Source: Legionella micdadei
Lineage (GTDB): Bacteria > Pseudomonadota > Gammaproteobacteria > Legionellales > Legionellaceae
Assembly: GCF_000953635.1 (NCBI RefSeq)
Contig: NZ_LN614830.1
Coordinates: forward strand, 1,665,001 to 1,729,000
Length of the DNA stretch: 64,000 nucleotides
Reading direction: 5' to 3'
This document shows positions 10,219 through 20,765 of this stretch, piece by piece (position 1 is the stretch's first letter; each line of letters starts with the position of its first letter). Under the pieces are notes generated by a model. The model did no database searches and had not been told where the DNA came from. It was given only the letters and a program-made list of their open reading frames with translations. The translations under genes and the position numbers were made by a program.

Positions 10219-11394
10219 ATGTTAAGAGCATTAAACAAAGCCAGTGGCGCATTAGCAGGGGGCATTTTGTACCCGATTAAGTCCCTATTTGTTAACGCAT
10301 TATTTATAACAGGAACCGCTCTACTGGCATTGGTGCTTCTCATTGGTTTACCGATTCTCTTTGCTGTCGCAACTTATCAGGCAGTTGAGGAAAACAAGTT
10401 CCGAGAGGCTTTTTTTTCTTGGTTAGCAATTGGTTTTTTAGCTGTTGTTGTAGGACTGCCAATTTTAGCAGCAATCTTTATAGCAGAGATTTATTTAACC
10501 TACAAAGACCTAATCAGAAGCTTTGTATTTGGCATTGTTGATGGGTATGAAGAGGGATTATTCTTTCATGTAATCAATCGCGCTATAACCAGTTTTCTTG
10601 TGTTTAGTAAGCCTTTACAACTCATCACAGTTTTTGTGATTTTGTTAGTAAGATCAAGCACATATAGAGACGCTTCTGCTCAAATGAATGGTAATGCTTT
10701 TGCTCAACTAATGGAGCCAGCAAAAGAAGGGGTCGATTTTACCCCTCTTTCGAGGGAAGAAATTGAGCTTGCGAATGGGAATTCTGAACTTAAAGATCTG
10801 CTTGCCCGATACAAAGACTTACATCAAAGGCTGAAAAACCTAGATGACTTGATAGGGAAAAGAGCGGAAAGCGCAAACGATACACAAGATCTTAATCAAG
10901 TAGCACTTGATTATGAAGCAATATCTGATGAACTTACCCAACTAGAAATTTTTAAACCTGCTTTAATTGTTAAGCTGTATGAGGCAGCGGATGGTACATG
11001 GTGCACTGTACCTGGAACCACTAAAATCATTGATCATACTAATCTACAAAAATGGGTAGAGAAAAGTAATACTCATCCTGAAACACGGGAGCCCCTGGAT
11101 AATGCGGACCCTCATCAAGGCTTTAGGACGCGTTATGCTATTGTCCCTTACACAAACGGCATGAAATCTGCGCAGGAGCTCGTAGAAACAGCGGTTCTGA
11201 TTCGTAATGAGCTTAAAAAAACGAGTTTAGATAATATGCCGACGCCAAGTGAAATCGTAAAGGGCTCATTAGCTCAAATTAAAGATCGATTCTTCTCAAG
11301 TGAAGCGGCTGCGAATGATGAAACTGACTCAAAAACACCTGCACCAGAACACTCTGGCGGAACTGTACCTCCATCGTATACACAGCCAAATTGA
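10219..11394 (+). CDS. Tandem membrane paralogue 1, unknown function
   Basis: 391 aa with the start at ATG 10219, chosen because GGTGG lies 7 bases upstream and because the N-terminus then aligns with the next gene. Hydrophobic helices lie at about residues 22-50, 66-92 and 118-150. The cytoplasmic remainder contains a coiled-coil-like stretch (about 180-240) and a Pro/Thr-rich tail. It shares with the gene at 11523 the N-terminal ALNKASGALAG-like start, a DGYEEGLFFHV motif, FTPLSREEIELA and a C-terminal PTPSEIV motif. I do not recognise the family. Tandem membrane orphans of this kind are common among Legionella effectors, but no secretion signal is proven and no PmrA box was found upstream. 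Confidence 0.75.
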   Translation: MLRALNKASGALAGGILYPIKSLFVNALFITGTALLALVLLIGLPILFAVATYQAVEENKFREAFFSWLAIGFLAVVVGLPILAAIFIAEIYLTYKDLIRSFVFGIVDGYEEGLFFHVINRAITSFLVFSKPLQLITVFVILLVRSSTYRDASAQMNGNAFAQLMEPAKEGVDFTPLSREEIELANGNSELKDLLARYKDLHQRLKNLDDLIGKRAESANDTQDLNQVALDYEAISDELTQLEIFKPALIVKLYEAADGTWCTVPGTTKIIDHTNLQKWVEKSNTHPETREPLDNADPHQGFRTRYAIVPYTNGMKSAQELVETAVLIRNELKKTSLDNMPTPSEIVKGSLAQIKDRFFSSEAAANDETDSKTPAPEHSGGTVPPSYTQPN

Positions 11395-11522
11395 AAATTA
11401 CCACTTATATGAGCAAGCGGATATAGCGATCTGTTTGCTCAAATCGCATTGTAGATATCTACCTTTCTTTTTCCCAGCTCCCTCTGTATGATGCAATAAC
11501 TCAATATCTTTTGTTATTAATC

Positions 11523-12362
11523 ATGTTTCGTCAACTCAATAAAATTGGCGGGGCGTTGGCAGCTCCTGTCTTGTATCCCGCTAAATCACTATTTATCAAT
11601 ATACTTATTGCCATTGGTACAGTTTTCGTAGCGTTAATTGCATTAGTGGGCTTACCAATCCTTTTTGCACGGGTAGCTTATGAATTAGCTCCCAAAAATA
11701 AATGGCGCGATGCCTTAATTTGGGGAATTAGTAGCTGGTTTGTATTGCTTATTGCAGTACCAGTAGTAACAGCCTTTATCCTTGCTATCCAAATTAAAGA
11801 TGCGTTGCTTGATTTACCCATTAATTTTTTGTATGGACTTGTCGATGGTTATAAAGAAGGCTTATTTTTTCATGTGTTATATCAAACGCTAACTTGTTTT
11901 ACAGTTTTCAGTAATTCGTTAAGAACGCTTGTTTTTGATACCCGCAATATAGCCATCGATGATCAAAATAAAGAAGATACGATTTCACAAACAACAAATT
12001 TCGTTTCAGAGACATTCACTCCGCTGACGAGTGAAGAAATTGAGTTAGCCGAGCGAATGGGGCTGAGTGATACCATTGATCGGTATCAGTTTGAGTGCAA
12101 AGAAGTCAATAAAGCTGAAGGTGAGCAGGGTGAGATACTGCAAAAACTGAAAGAAGAAACGGCAGTTCTTCGTGAAAAGCTTGCACCAGCCCGGCCAAGT
12201 AACCTACCCACTCCACATCAAATTGTTTTAGGGATTAAAGAAGGGATTGCCCATTCATTTTTTACCTTACCCACATCGACTCAGTCCTTTATCATTGAAG
12301 AGCGAGGCGATATAGAATATTTAGGAACAAGCTCTGAGCAAATAATGCCGTATAGTTTATAG
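11523..12362 (+). CDS. Tandem membrane paralogue 2, unknown function
   Basis: 279 aa from ATG 11523; a TTG four codons upstream is the alternative, and neither has a strong ribosome-binding site. It is a shorter version of the preceding gene with the same membrane half (DGYKEGLFFHV, FTPLTSEEIELA) and the same PTPHQIV motif near the C-terminus, but lacking about 90 residues of the middle region. The pair clearly arose by tandem duplication and then diverged, with the indel in the cytoplasmic part. It ends head-to-head with, and overlaps by 6 bases, the Mth938-domain gene on the other strand. Function unknown. Confidence 0.75.
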   Translation: MFRQLNKIGGALAAPVLYPAKSLFINILIAIGTVFVALIALVGLPILFARVAYELAPKNKWRDALIWGISSWFVLLIAVPVVTAFILAIQIKDALLDLPINFLYGLVDGYKEGLFFHVLYQTLTCFTVFSNSLRTLVFDTRNIAIDDQNKEDTISQTTNFVSETFTPLTSEEIELAERMGLSDTIDRYQFECKEVNKAEGEQGEILQKLKEETAVLREKLAPARPSNLPTPHQIVLGIKEGIAHSFFTLPTSTQSFIIEERGDIEYLGTSSEQIMPYSL

Positions 12363-12722
12363 AATAAGCCCAATTACCACTTCGCGCAGTTCGCTTAGCA
12401 AGATGTTAAACGTACGGCAGGCTGCGCCAATCGACATGCACTCTAAAGCTATTCGTTTTTTAGATAGCGCTGTAAGAGTGGAAAGAGGGGGGAACTGTCC
12501 TTGTTGATTGTGGCCGATCAACACAATATTGGGATTATATTGAAGTAGTGGCACTAAAGACTCCTCATTAAGCTCTAGGATACTGTCGATATTCCAATTA
12601 GGAATTATCCCATGGCTGCTCACAATGATATTAGTTTGATAGACGATGGAATCTACCTTTATTTCATTGTCGCTGTAGGATTGAATACTGTGCTTGTCGG
12701 CTGTTTCCAGGTTAATATGCAT
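12357..12722 (-). CDS. Mth938-domain (DUF498) protein
   Basis: 121 aa. The pattern of an N-terminal beta region, VLIGHNQQGQFPP, then RIALECMSIGAACRTFNILLSELREV matches the Mth938-like/Xcc1710 fold, related to the human NDUFAF3 assembly factor. In bacteria the role is not established. It stands alone between the membrane paralogue (convergent, 6-base overlap) and alaC (divergent). The length is normal for the family. Confidence 0.75.
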   Translation of the reverse strand: MHINLETADKHSIQSYSDNEIKVDSIVYQTNIIVSSHGIIPNWNIDSILELNEESLVPLLQYNPNIVLIGHNQQGQFPPLSTLTALSKKRIALECMSIGAACRTFNILLSELREVVIGLIL

Positions 12723-12839
12723 GGTGTTTAAACGGGTAATAATTTATAATTTATTTTATACCCTTTATCGCTGAGTTTTAAGCATTTGTTCGATCAGTTG
12801 TATGGGTACATCCACAAGTATATCACAGAGGTAGAAAAC

Positions 12840-14033
12840 ATGAGTCAATTTCCACGCATAAAACGGTTGCCCCCTTATGTGTTCAATACATTGAACCAGC
12901 TAAAGTCAGAGGCACGAGCGCGTGGAGAAGACATAATTGATTTTGGCATGGGAAATCCTGATCAACCCACACCCCCACACATTGTGGACAAATTAATCGA
13001 AACAGTTCGGCGCCCTGATACGCATCGCTATTCTATGTCGAAAGGCATTCCACGATTACGCCGGGCAATGGCAACCTGGTATCAGCGAAATTACCAAGTT
13101 ACGCTTGATAGCGAGACTCAAGTGCTAACCACAATTGGTTCAAAAGAAGGGTTAGCGCATTTAGCCTTAGCGATTAGCGGACCTGGGGACACTGTGCTGG
13201 TTCCTGATCCTGCTTATCCTATCCATACCTATGGTTTTATTATTGCCGGTGCAAATGTCAAACAGATTCCATTGATTGATGAAAAGCAATTCTTAGAGGC
13301 TGTGGAAGTAGCAATAGAACAAACTTGGCCCCGGCCTAAGGCTTTAGTAATAAGCTTTCCTGCCAATCCAAGTACTCACTGCGTCGACTACGAGTTTTTT
13401 GAGCGAGTCGTTGCTTTGGGTAAGCGGCATGGAATCTGGATTATCCATGATTTAGCATACGCAGATATCGTTTTCGATGGTTATAAAGCGCCTTCAATTT
13501 TACAAGTTCCTGGTGCTACGGATATTGCAATTGAAACTTACTCCATGTCTAAATCATACAATATGCCAGGTTGGCGAGTCGGTTTTGCCTGCGGAAACGA
13601 GGAACTCGTTGGGGCACTCACCCGTCTCAAATCATATTTGGATTATGGAACGTTTACGCCTATCCAAGTGGCTGCGATTGCTGCTTTAGAAGGGCCTGAT
13701 GATTGCGTTCTTGAGATTAGATCAATGTATGAACAGCGACGTAATGTCTTATGCGATGGTTTGCAAGACATTGGCTGGTATGTAGAACGACCCAAGGCAA
13801 CCATGTTTGTTTGGGCGCCAATTCCCGCCCATTATAGGCATATGGGATCACTTGAGTTTTCAAAATACTTGCTGAAAGAAGCTTATGTTGCAGTTTCTCC
13901 TGGCATTGGTTTTGGCCCTCAGGGCGATAATTTTGTCCGGTTTGGTTTAATCGAAAATCAACAACGAACTCGTCAAGCTTTACGTAACTTAAAGGCATTA
14001 TTTCGACGCGACGGTTACTTGCAGGCTGTGTAA
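12840..14033 (+). CDS. alaC: Alanine transaminase (AlaC type)
   Basis: 397 aa class I/II PLP aminotransferase. The start is ATG 12840 behind AGAGGT at 12827-12832; an upstream in-frame ATG at 12786 would add 18 residues that do not look like the family. The N-terminal [10 protein letters not shown], the [16 protein letters not shown] motif and the Schiff-base Lys238 in [18 protein letters not shown] fit AlaC, which makes alanine from pyruvate with glutamate as donor. It is followed after 3 bases by the RpfE-like gene, so it probably heads an alaC-rpfE-recJ operon. Confidence 0.9.
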   Translation: MSQFPRIKRLPPYVFNTLNQLKSEARARGEDIIDFGMGNPDQPTPPHIVDKLIETVRRPDTHRYSMSKGIPRLRRAMATWYQRNYQVTLDSETQVLTTIGSKEGLAHLALAISGPGDTVLVPDPAYPIHTYGFIIAGANVKQIPLIDEKQFLEAVEVAIEQTWPRPKALVISFPANPSTHCVDYEFFERVVALGKRHGIWIIHDLAYADIVFDGYKAPSILQVPGATDIAIETYSMSKSYNMPGWRVGFACGNEELVGALTRLKSYLDYGTFTPIQVAAIAALEGPDDCVLEIRSMYEQRRNVLCDGLQDIGWYVERPKATMFVWAPIPAHYRHMGSLEFSKYLLKEAYVAVSPGIGFGPQGDNFVRFGLIENQQRTRQALRNLKALFRRDGYLQAV

Positions 14034-14036
14034 GCC

Positions 14037-14840
14037 ATGGATGTCATCATCAATGACGTAAAAGACGACTTCCCTAGCGGTAGTGAGCCTCTGCAGAGCC
14101 AAGAGGATTACTACCTAAATATTCTAATCGGTTTAGGCTATAAACCAGGTAATTTACCCTTGGCACCATTGCTCGCCGCCTATCATCAGTTACCTGGGCG
14201 CTGGGTGATTGCTAGTCCTATTCACTGGGAAGCGACCCACAATGATGCCATGATTATTGCCTCAGGAAAGGAGCTTGAATTAACTGAAAATGAATCCCTT
14301 CGCTGGTTTTCTGAAGTTACGCAATTTCTCCATGCGGATCATTTCCAATGCTTTTTTCAAGACCCACAAAAATGGCTCTTCAACATAGATAATAAACCAA
14401 AAATTACAAGCTGTTCTATTCAATCTGTTTTACACCGTTCAATGATGCCTATTCTAAACAGATTGGATGAGTCCTTCTATTGGCAACGGTTAATTACAGA
14501 GTTGCAAATGTACCTTAGCTCACATCCCTTAAATAAAATGCGGGAAGGGAAGTTATCCATCAATGGATTATGGTTTTGGGGTGAGGGTGAATTGGCTGTC
14601 CCCACTAAAAGGCCAATCGCAACGGATGACGAAATACTCCTTAAACTTGGACTCCCCATTAGCCCTTTGACACCAACAATGAGCCTGAAACAGGATCATC
14701 TGCTGATTATTAATGATGTTAAACAAATTGAGTTTTGTAATTTAGAAGATAAAATGCGTAAAAATAAAATTCACTGGTACTGGAATAACTTGGCTTATTC
14801 CTCTCCAGCGACCCATTGGTGGTCTAGACTATGGAGATAA
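14037..14840 (+). CDS. RpfE-like protein upstream of recJ
   Basis: 267 aa. The INGLWFWGEGEL motif near residues 175-186 and the location directly before recJ match the RpfE/cofactor-independent phosphoglycerate mutase-like family found beside recJ in Xanthomonas and many other gammaproteobacteria. Biochemical function is not established, and the phosphatase-superfamily link is remote. It starts 3 bases after alaC and ends 7 bases before recJ, indicating an operon. Confidence is high that it is a gene and moderate for the family name. Confidence 0.75.
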   Translation: MDVIINDVKDDFPSGSEPLQSQEDYYLNILIGLGYKPGNLPLAPLLAAYHQLPGRWVIASPIHWEATHNDAMIIASGKELELTENESLRWFSEVTQFLHADHFQCFFQDPQKWLFNIDNKPKITSCSIQSVLHRSMMPILNRLDESFYWQRLITELQMYLSSHPLNKMREGKLSINGLWFWGEGELAVPTKRPIATDDEILLKLGLPISPLTPTMSLKQDHLLIINDVKQIEFCNLEDKMRKNKIHWYWNNLAYSSPATHWWSRLWR

Positions 14841-14847
14841 AAAAAAC

Positions 14848-16578
14848 ATGCGCATTAAACAACGGGAACTTCCACGGTCATTGCCCTCGTTTTCAAGTTA
14901 TCCTCCTGTTTTGCAACGAATTTATGCCTTACGCGGTTTAAATGATGAATCACAGCTAGACAAAAGTTTCCAAGCCTTATTACCATTTAACACCCTCACT
15001 GACATTGATAAAGCCTGCGTTCGTTTGGAACAAGCGATAAGAGATCAACAACGCATCCTTATCGTCGGCGATTTTGATGCTGATGGAGCAACGTCGACAG
15101 CGTTGGCGATTTCAGCTCTGCGCGCAATGGGAGCATCACATGTTGAGTTTCTTGTGCCCAATCGGTTTGAGTTTGGTTATGGATTAACTCCAGCTATCAT
15201 TGAAGTTGCTAAAAAATGGAAACCTAATCTGATCATCACAGTTGACAATGGTATTGCCAGCTTAGATGGGGTTGCTGCTGCGTTTAAAGCTGGGATCGAT
15301 GTCATTATTACTGATCACCATTTGCCAGCTGAACACTTGCCTAAAGCCTGCGCTATTGTTAATCCAAACCAGCCGGGTGATTTATTTAAGAGTAAATCGA
15401 TTGCTGGAGTGGGTGTTATTTTCTATGTGATGCTTGCATTAAGACGCCACTTAATTAATGTGGGCTGGTTTCATTCTCAAGGTTTGACAGAACCTAATAT
15501 GGCGCAGTTACTTGATTTAGTGGCGCTCGGTACAGTTGCTGATGTGGTAGCACTGGACCAAAATAACCGTATTTTAGTGAATCAAGGACTTGCACGCATT
15601 CGACAGGGGCAATGTCGCCCGGGTATTAAAGCATTAATCGAAATTTCGGGAAGAAATTGTGCCCGCCTTCGTGAAAGTGATTTAGGCTTTGCCATTGCAC
15701 CTAGATTAAATGCCGCAGGGCGATTGGATGATATGTCGCTTGGTATAGAATGTTTACTCAGTGATAATGATGAAAAAGCGATCATGCTTGCTAAAAGCCT
15801 CGATGAATTAAATCAAGAACGGCGCATTATCGAAGCAGAAATGAAAGAACAAGCTGTGTTAGCAATCGATAAACTGACTAAAAGAATCGAAAATGCGCAT
15901 CAATTACCGGTTGCTTTATGCATGATGGATTCGAGCTGGCATCAAGGCGTCATTGGTATTCTCGCCGGACGTTTAAAAGAACGCTACCACCGCCCAGTCA
16001 TTGCCTTTGCAAAAGTAAGTGGCGATGAGTTAAAAGGTTCCGCACGTTCAGTACCTGTTTTGAATATACGGGATGCGCTCGCAGCAGTTGATCGGGATAA
16101 CCCAGGGTTAATCGCTAAATTTGGCGGCCATGCAATGGCAGCGGGGTTAAGTATCCATCCGCAAGCATTCAATAATTTTCAACAGGCTTTTATTGCTGAA
16201 GTTGCTAAACACGTGGATATTTCACAATGTGAAGGGGAACTATGGACTGATGGACCATTACAGCTTACAGAAATCACGATAGAAACAGCAAATTTGCTAC
16301 ACCAAGCGGGTCCTTGGGGACAGCAATTTCCTGAACCTTGTTTTGATAACATCTTTGAAATTCTCGATCAACGGTTAGTTGGCCAGCATCATCTCAAATT
16401 AAGTTTGGTTCATCCCGATGGCGGGAACCCAATCGATGCAATTGCTTTTAATGTGGATCTCAATCAATGGCCAAATTATCGCGCCAGACAGGCACATATT
16501 GCCTATAGATTGGATGTTAACTTTTATCAAGGTAAATCACGTTTGCAGTTGTTGGTGGAGGCTATGCAGGTAATTTAG
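14848..16578 (+). CDS. recJ: Single-stranded-DNA-specific exonuclease RecJ
   Basis: 576 aa, the normal length. DHH-family metal motifs are visible: D75-F-D77-A-D79, VDNGIA, the ITDHHLPAEHLP motif and GVGVIFYVMLAL, with the DHHA1 nucleic-acid-binding part ending in KFGGHAMAAGLS and a C-terminal OB fold. RecJ degrades single strands 5' to 3' in RecF recombination, mismatch repair and base excision repair. It is last in the alaC-rpfE-recJ run, 7 bases after the RpfE-like gene. Confidence 0.97.
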   Translation: MRIKQRELPRSLPSFSSYPPVLQRIYALRGLNDESQLDKSFQALLPFNTLTDIDKACVRLEQAIRDQQRILIVGDFDADGATSTALAISALRAMGASHVEFLVPNRFEFGYGLTPAIIEVAKKWKPNLIITVDNGIASLDGVAAAFKAGIDVIITDHHLPAEHLPKACAIVNPNQPGDLFKSKSIAGVGVIFYVMLALRRHLINVGWFHSQGLTEPNMAQLLDLVALGTVADVVALDQNNRILVNQGLARIRQGQCRPGIKALIEISGRNCARLRESDLGFAIAPRLNAAGRLDDMSLGIECLLSDNDEKAIMLAKSLDELNQERRIIEAEMKEQAVLAIDKLTKRIENAHQLPVALCMMDSSWHQGVIGILAGRLKERYHRPVIAFAKVSGDELKGSARSVPVLNIRDALAAVDRDNPGLIAKFGGHAMAAGLSIHPQAFNNFQQAFIAEVAKHVDISQCEGELWTDGPLQLTEITIETANLLHQAGPWGQQFPEPCFDNIFEILDQRLVGQHHLKLSLVHPDGGNPIDAIAFNVDLNQWPNYRARQAHIAYRLDVNFYQGKSRLQLLVEAMQVI

Positions 16579-16704
16579 TAAGTGCGCAGTCCGGTCTGGT
16601 GCCCGTATTTGGCGCCTCTTGTGAAAAAATTACATTCAAATCCAGCGTTCGAGCAGCACATTGGGCGCTGAGTTATTACGGTAGTTTAACTTTATAAAAT
16701 TGGG

Positions 16705-16710
16705 TATAAT
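16705..16710 (+). promoter_or_regulatory. Candidate -10 box for dusA
   Basis: A perfect TATAAT preceded by TGGG, 29 bases before the GTG start of dusA. No good -35 hexamer is seen at 16-18 bases, so only the -10 element is proposed. Confidence 0.35.
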
Positions 16711-16738
16711 TGCCGGTTTTAAGTTGTAGTACGATTTT

Positions 16739-17740
16739 GTGAATTTGCCAAAACCAGCTTTAATTTCACCTCTTTCAATTGCCCCAATGATCGATTGGAC
16801 TTACACGCATTTTCGCGTGTTCATGCGTCATATCGCCCCAAATGCCCTCTTATATACCGAAATGCAAACCGCTGGTGCGATTGAAAATAACCCTAATCGT
16901 GCTTTATCGTTCAAATCCATGGAACATCCCTTAGCTTTGCAACTCGGCGGCGCTGATAAACAAAAATTAGCGCATTGTGCAAAAATCGCCGAGGAAAAAG
17001 GGTTTGCAGAGATTAATTTAAATTTAGGTTGTCCAAGCGATCGGGTGCAAGCCGGCCGGTTTGGCGCTTGCTTAATGGCAGAACCTGAACTGGTCGCCGA
17101 TTGTATAGTAAATTTAAAACAAGCTGTTTCAATTCCAGTAACTGCAAAGACGCGTATTGGAATTGACCATCAAGACAGTTATGAGTTTTTCTCCACCTTT
17201 GTCCACAAACTCATCGCGGCGGGTTGTGATAAATTAATCGTGCATGCGCGCAAGGCATGGCTTCGTGGTTTAAATCCGAAGCAAAACCGTACTATTCCGC
17301 CAGTCCATTATGATTTTGTTTATCGAATTAAAGAAGAAATTCCCAAAATCCCTGTGGTCATTAATGGGAATATTAATACTGTGCATGAAATTAATAATCA
17401 TATGGACTATGTCGATGGCGTAATGCTAGGGCGATTGGCTTGTCAAAATCCTTATGCATTAATGGCAATTCAGCATTATTTTTTTCCTGAAACAGCAATT
17501 CGCTCACGAACAGAAATTTTCAGTGAATATATGGATTACGTTCGAACGCAACTCGAAGAAGGCATCGCGTTAGGTTTATTGTTAAAACCTGTGTTTAATT
17601 TAGCTTATGGTTTGCCTGGTGCAAAACATTGGAAAGAGTTACTTATCCAAGCGCAACAACAAAAAGAGGTCGAAAAGTTAGCACAAGCAATTTCGATGCT
17701 GGCGCAATTGGAGCAAGAAAGCAGGGTGGGGGAAGTCTAG
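16739..17740 (+). CDS. dusA: tRNA-dihydrouridine(20/20a) synthase DusA
   Basis: 333 aa FMN-dependent TIM-barrel enzyme. The N-terminal SIAPMIDWTYTHFR, the catalytic Cys98 in LGCPSDRVQAGRFGACLM and the HARKAWLRGLNPKQNR segment are the DusA signature rather than DusB or DusC. It reduces uridines in the tRNA D-loop. The start is GTG at 16739 without a clear Shine-Dalgarno sequence. The final G of its TAG stop is the first base of the GTG of the small secreted protein that follows. Confidence 0.95.
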   Translation: MNLPKPALISPLSIAPMIDWTYTHFRVFMRHIAPNALLYTEMQTAGAIENNPNRALSFKSMEHPLALQLGGADKQKLAHCAKIAEEKGFAEINLNLGCPSDRVQAGRFGACLMAEPELVADCIVNLKQAVSIPVTAKTRIGIDHQDSYEFFSTFVHKLIAAGCDKLIVHARKAWLRGLNPKQNRTIPPVHYDFVYRIKEEIPKIPVVINGNINTVHEINNHMDYVDGVMLGRLACQNPYALMAIQHYFFPETAIRSRTEIFSEYMDYVRTQLEEGIALGLLLKPVFNLAYGLPGAKHWKELLIQAQQQKEVEKLAQAISMLAQLEQESRVGEV

Positions 17741-17952
17741 TGAAAAAATTCATTATCTTTAGCCTTCTCCTTAGCTTTATGTCGATTGCACACGCTTTTT
17801 TTTGTCTACCAGGATATCATTACAGTGATAAGTATTCGTTTGAATCGGTATGCGAATTTTATCGCACAAGGGATATGCTAAATGGAAAGACTTATAATCT
17901 CGCATGCGATAAAGGACTTATTTTTTACTATTATTGTATAAAAGACGAGTAA
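17740..17952 (+). CDS. Small secreted Cys-containing protein, unknown function
   Basis: 70 aa from GTG 17740, overlapping the dusA stop by one base and preceded by a purine-rich GGGTGGGGGAAG. An N-terminal signal peptide (KKFIIFSLLLSFMSIAHA, cleavage likely after residue 18) is followed by a roughly 50-residue mature domain with four Cys and many aromatic residues. I do not recognise it. It lies between dusA and secA, 119 bases before secA. A secreted small protein directly before secA recalls the position of SecM in E. coli, but no SecM arrest motif is visible and the length is far shorter. Confidence 0.65.
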   Translation: MKKFIIFSLLLSFMSIAHAFFCLPGYHYSDKYSFESVCEFYRTRDMLNGKTYNLACDKGLIFYYYCIKDE

Positions 17953-18071
17953 AGTCTGGAAACTTGGCTACTCGTGCCAGTTTACCCCTCGGTTTGCGTG
18001 GCATTTTTATCAAAATTCTAGTAAATTAAGCGCTTTTAAAGCTGAAATTCTCAAGAGGATTACCCAAGGCT

Positions 18072-20765
18072 ATGCTGAATACGTTAATGAAAAAAATGTT
18101 TGGTAGTCGCAATGAACGCACTTTGCGGCGAATGGAAAAAACAGTAATGGCCATTAATGCCTTCGAACCCCAGATGCAAGTGTTGTCTAACGAAGATTTA
18201 GCTGCTAAGACTGCGGAGTTTAAAAAGCGTTACGCCGAAGGTGAAACATTAGATGAAATGCTTGCTGAAGCATTTGCAGTGGTACGTGAAGCTTCTGTAC
18301 GTACCTTGGGATTACGGCATTTCGATGTTCAGCTTATTGGCGGGATGGTGTTGCATGAAGGCAACATCGCTGAAATGCGTACAGGCGAAGGTAAAACACT
18401 TGTGGCTACCTTACCAGCCTATCTCAATGCAATCAGTGGCCAAGGTGTCCATATTGTCACTGTAAACGATTACCTTGCCAAACGCGATAGTCAATGGATG
18501 AAACCTATTTATGAATTCCTAGGATTAACAGTCGGTGTTATTTTTCCTGACATGCCGCATCAAGAAAAGCAAATCGCTTATCGTGCTGATATTGTCTATG
18601 GCACCAATAATGAATTTGGCTTCGATTATTTACGCGATAATATGGCATTTAGCCTAACTGACAAAGTCCAGCGTCAATTGAATTTTGCTGTTGTTGATGA
18701 GGTTGATTCGATCCTTATTGATGAAGCAAGAACCCCATTGATTATTTCAGGTGCAGCCGAAGGAAGTTCCGATCTTTATGCTAAAGTGAATCGATTAATT
18801 CCACATCTTGTAAAACAAGAACAAGAAGGTGATGAAGGTGACTACACCGTTGATGAAAAGCAAAAACAGGCTCATTTAACGGAAATTGGTCACCAACATA
18901 TTGAAGAGCTTTTAGTTAAAGAAAACCTGCTTGATCCGGGCGAAAGTTTATATCACGCCAGCAATATCATGTTAATGCACCATGTGAATGCAGCTCTTAA
19001 AGCCCACGCCATGTTCCATCGTGATATCGACTATATTGTCAAGGATAATCAAGTCATTATCGTCGATGAGCATACCGGCCGTACTATGGCAGGCCGTCGT
19101 TGGTCGGAAGGATTGCATCAAGCCGTTGAAGCGAAAGAAAATGTCCCTATTCAGCAGGAAAACCAAACCCTTGCCTCGATCACGTTCCAAAATTACTTCC
19201 GGATTTATAACAAATTAGCAGGTATGACGGGAACAGCCGATACCGAGGCTTATGAGTTTCAACAAATTTATAACCTTGAAGTGGTTGTAATTCCTACTAA
19301 TAAGGCAATGCGGCGGAGAGATGAACCCGATTTGGTTTATTTAACACAAGAAGATAAATACCAAGCCATTATTGAAGATGTTAAAGATTGTCTGGCGAGA
19401 AAACAACCCGTTCTCGTAGGTACTACTTCAATTGAAGCGTCGGAATTAGTCAGCCGGCTACTAAAAAAAGCAGGCATAAAGCACCAAGTATTGAATGCCA
19501 AGTTTCATGAAAAAGAAGCACAAATTATCGCCGAAGCAGGTAGGCCCGGAGTCGTTACTATTGCGACCAATATGGCTGGACGGGGTACAGACATTGTGTT
19601 AGGGGGCAGCTTGTCGGCTGAGTTGGCTGCCTTACCTACGGACGCCAGTGAGGCTGAGCGTGAAGCAATCAAGAAGGATTGGCAAGCACGTCATGAGGCA
19701 GTCCTTGCCGCAGGAGGCTTGCGAATAATTGGTTCGGAGCGCCATGAATCAAGGCGTATCGATAACCAGCTTCGCGGTCGTGCGGGGCGGCAAGGCGATC
19801 CTGGAAGCAGCCGTTTCTATCTTTCTCTGGAAGATAATTTAATGCGGATTTTTGCCTCTGAGCGAGTTGCTGCAATGATGCGCCGTTTGGGTATGAAACC
19901 TGGGGAACCTATTGAACATACCCTGGTGACGAAAGCCATTGAAAATGCACAACGCAAATTGGAAGGCCATCATTTTGACGTACGTAAACAGCTTCTTGAT
20001 TATGACAATGTGGCTAATGATCAGAGAAAAGTGATTTATACGCAACGCGCAGCAATCATGGCGATGACTGATCCACAAGAAGTTGTGGAAGCAATGCGCG
20101 AAGAGGTCATTTTTAACCTGGTGGATAATTTTATACCCCCACAAAGTCTTGAAGATCAATGGGATCTGGATGGCTTATCACAGACCTTATCTGAAGATTT
20201 TCAAATTAAAGTGAACATTAAGCAATGGGTAGAAGAGGATCACAGCATCCAGCCGGAGCAAATTAAAGCGCGAATTTTTGAACTTTGTGTCAATCGTTAC
20301 CATGAAAAGGAAAAAATTGCAGGAAGGGAGGTTCTGGCTCAATTCGAAAAATCAGTAATCTTACAAACATTGGATAACCACTGGCGCGAACATTTAGCTT
20401 CCATGGATTATCTGCGTCAAGGTATTCATTTACGTGGCTATGCACAAAAAGATCCAAAACAAGAATATAAGCGAGAAGCCTTTTCTTTGTTTAAATCAAT
20501 GCTTGATAACCTTAAGTACGACATCATTCGCTTGTTAACTGCAATCGAAGTGCAAACTGAAGAGGATGTCAATGCAGTTGAACAACAACGTCGTGCTGAG
20601 CAAGTACAAAAAATGAATTTCCTCCATCAGGATGACATTGGCGAGGCCAATGAAGCAAATGCCGAATTGACTTTTAGACGTTCAGAAAGGAAGGTAGGGC
20701 GTAATGATCCTTGCCCTTGCGGTTCGGGTAAAAAATATAAGCTCTGCCATGGAAGTTTAGTGTGA
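18072..20765 (+). CDS. secA: Preprotein translocase ATPase SecA
   Basis: 897 aa, full length. Walker A GEGKT lies at residues 105-109, the [23 protein letters not shown]-box region and the [17 protein letters not shown] helicase motif VI region are present, and the C-terminal zinc-binding tail [18 protein letters not shown] is intact, which binds SecB and phospholipid. SecA drives unfolded proteins through SecYEG. It overlaps the following mutT-type gene by 4 bases (GTGA), so the two are translationally coupled, as in many gammaproteobacteria. Confidence 0.99.
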   Translation: MLNTLMKKMFGSRNERTLRRMEKTVMAINAFEPQMQVLSNEDLAAKTAEFKKRYAEGETLDEMLAEAFAVVREASVRTLGLRHFDVQLIGGMVLHEGNIAEMRTGEGKTLVATLPAYLNAISGQGVHIVTVNDYLAKRDSQWMKPIYEFLGLTVGVIFPDMPHQEKQIAYRADIVYGTNNEFGFDYLRDNMAFSLTDKVQRQLNFAVVDEVDSILIDEARTPLIISGAAEGSSDLYAKVNRLIPHLVKQEQEGDEGDYTVDEKQKQAHLTEIGHQHIEELLVKENLLDPGESLYHASNIMLMHHVNAALKAHAMFHRDIDYIVKDNQVIIVDEHTGRTMAGRRWSEGLHQAVEAKENVPIQQENQTLASITFQNYFRIYNKLAGMTGTADTEAYEFQQIYNLEVVVIPTNKAMRRRDEPDLVYLTQEDKYQAIIEDVKDCLARKQPVLVGTTSIEASELVSRLLKKAGIKHQVLNAKFHEKEAQIIAEAGRPGVVTIATNMAGRGTDIVLGGSLSAELAALPTDASEAEREAIKKDWQARHEAVLAAGGLRIIGSERHESRRIDNQLRGRAGRQGDPGSSRFYLSLEDNLMRIFASERVAAMMRRLGMKPGEPIEHTLVTKAIENAQRKLEGHHFDVRKQLLDYDNVANDQRKVIYTQRAAIMAMTDPQEVVEAMREEVIFNLVDNFIPPQSLEDQWDLDGLSQTLSEDFQIKVNIKQWVEEDHSIQPEQIKARIFELCVNRYHEKEKIAGREVLAQFEKSVILQTLDNHWREHLASMDYLRQGIHLRGYAQKDPKQEYKREAFSLFKSMLDNLKYDIIRLLTAIEVQTEEDVNAVEQQRRAEQVQKMNFLHQDDIGEANEANAELTFRRSERKVGRNDPCPCGSGKKYKLCHGSLV

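Noticed and set aside
16579-16738. A tRNA or small RNA between recJ and dusA
   Set aside because: A TTCGA occurs, but no acceptor stem or cloverleaf can be formed around it.
17740-17952. True SecM orthologue
   Set aside because: Length is 70 aa instead of about 170 and there is no FxxxxWIxxxxGIRAGP-like arrest sequence.
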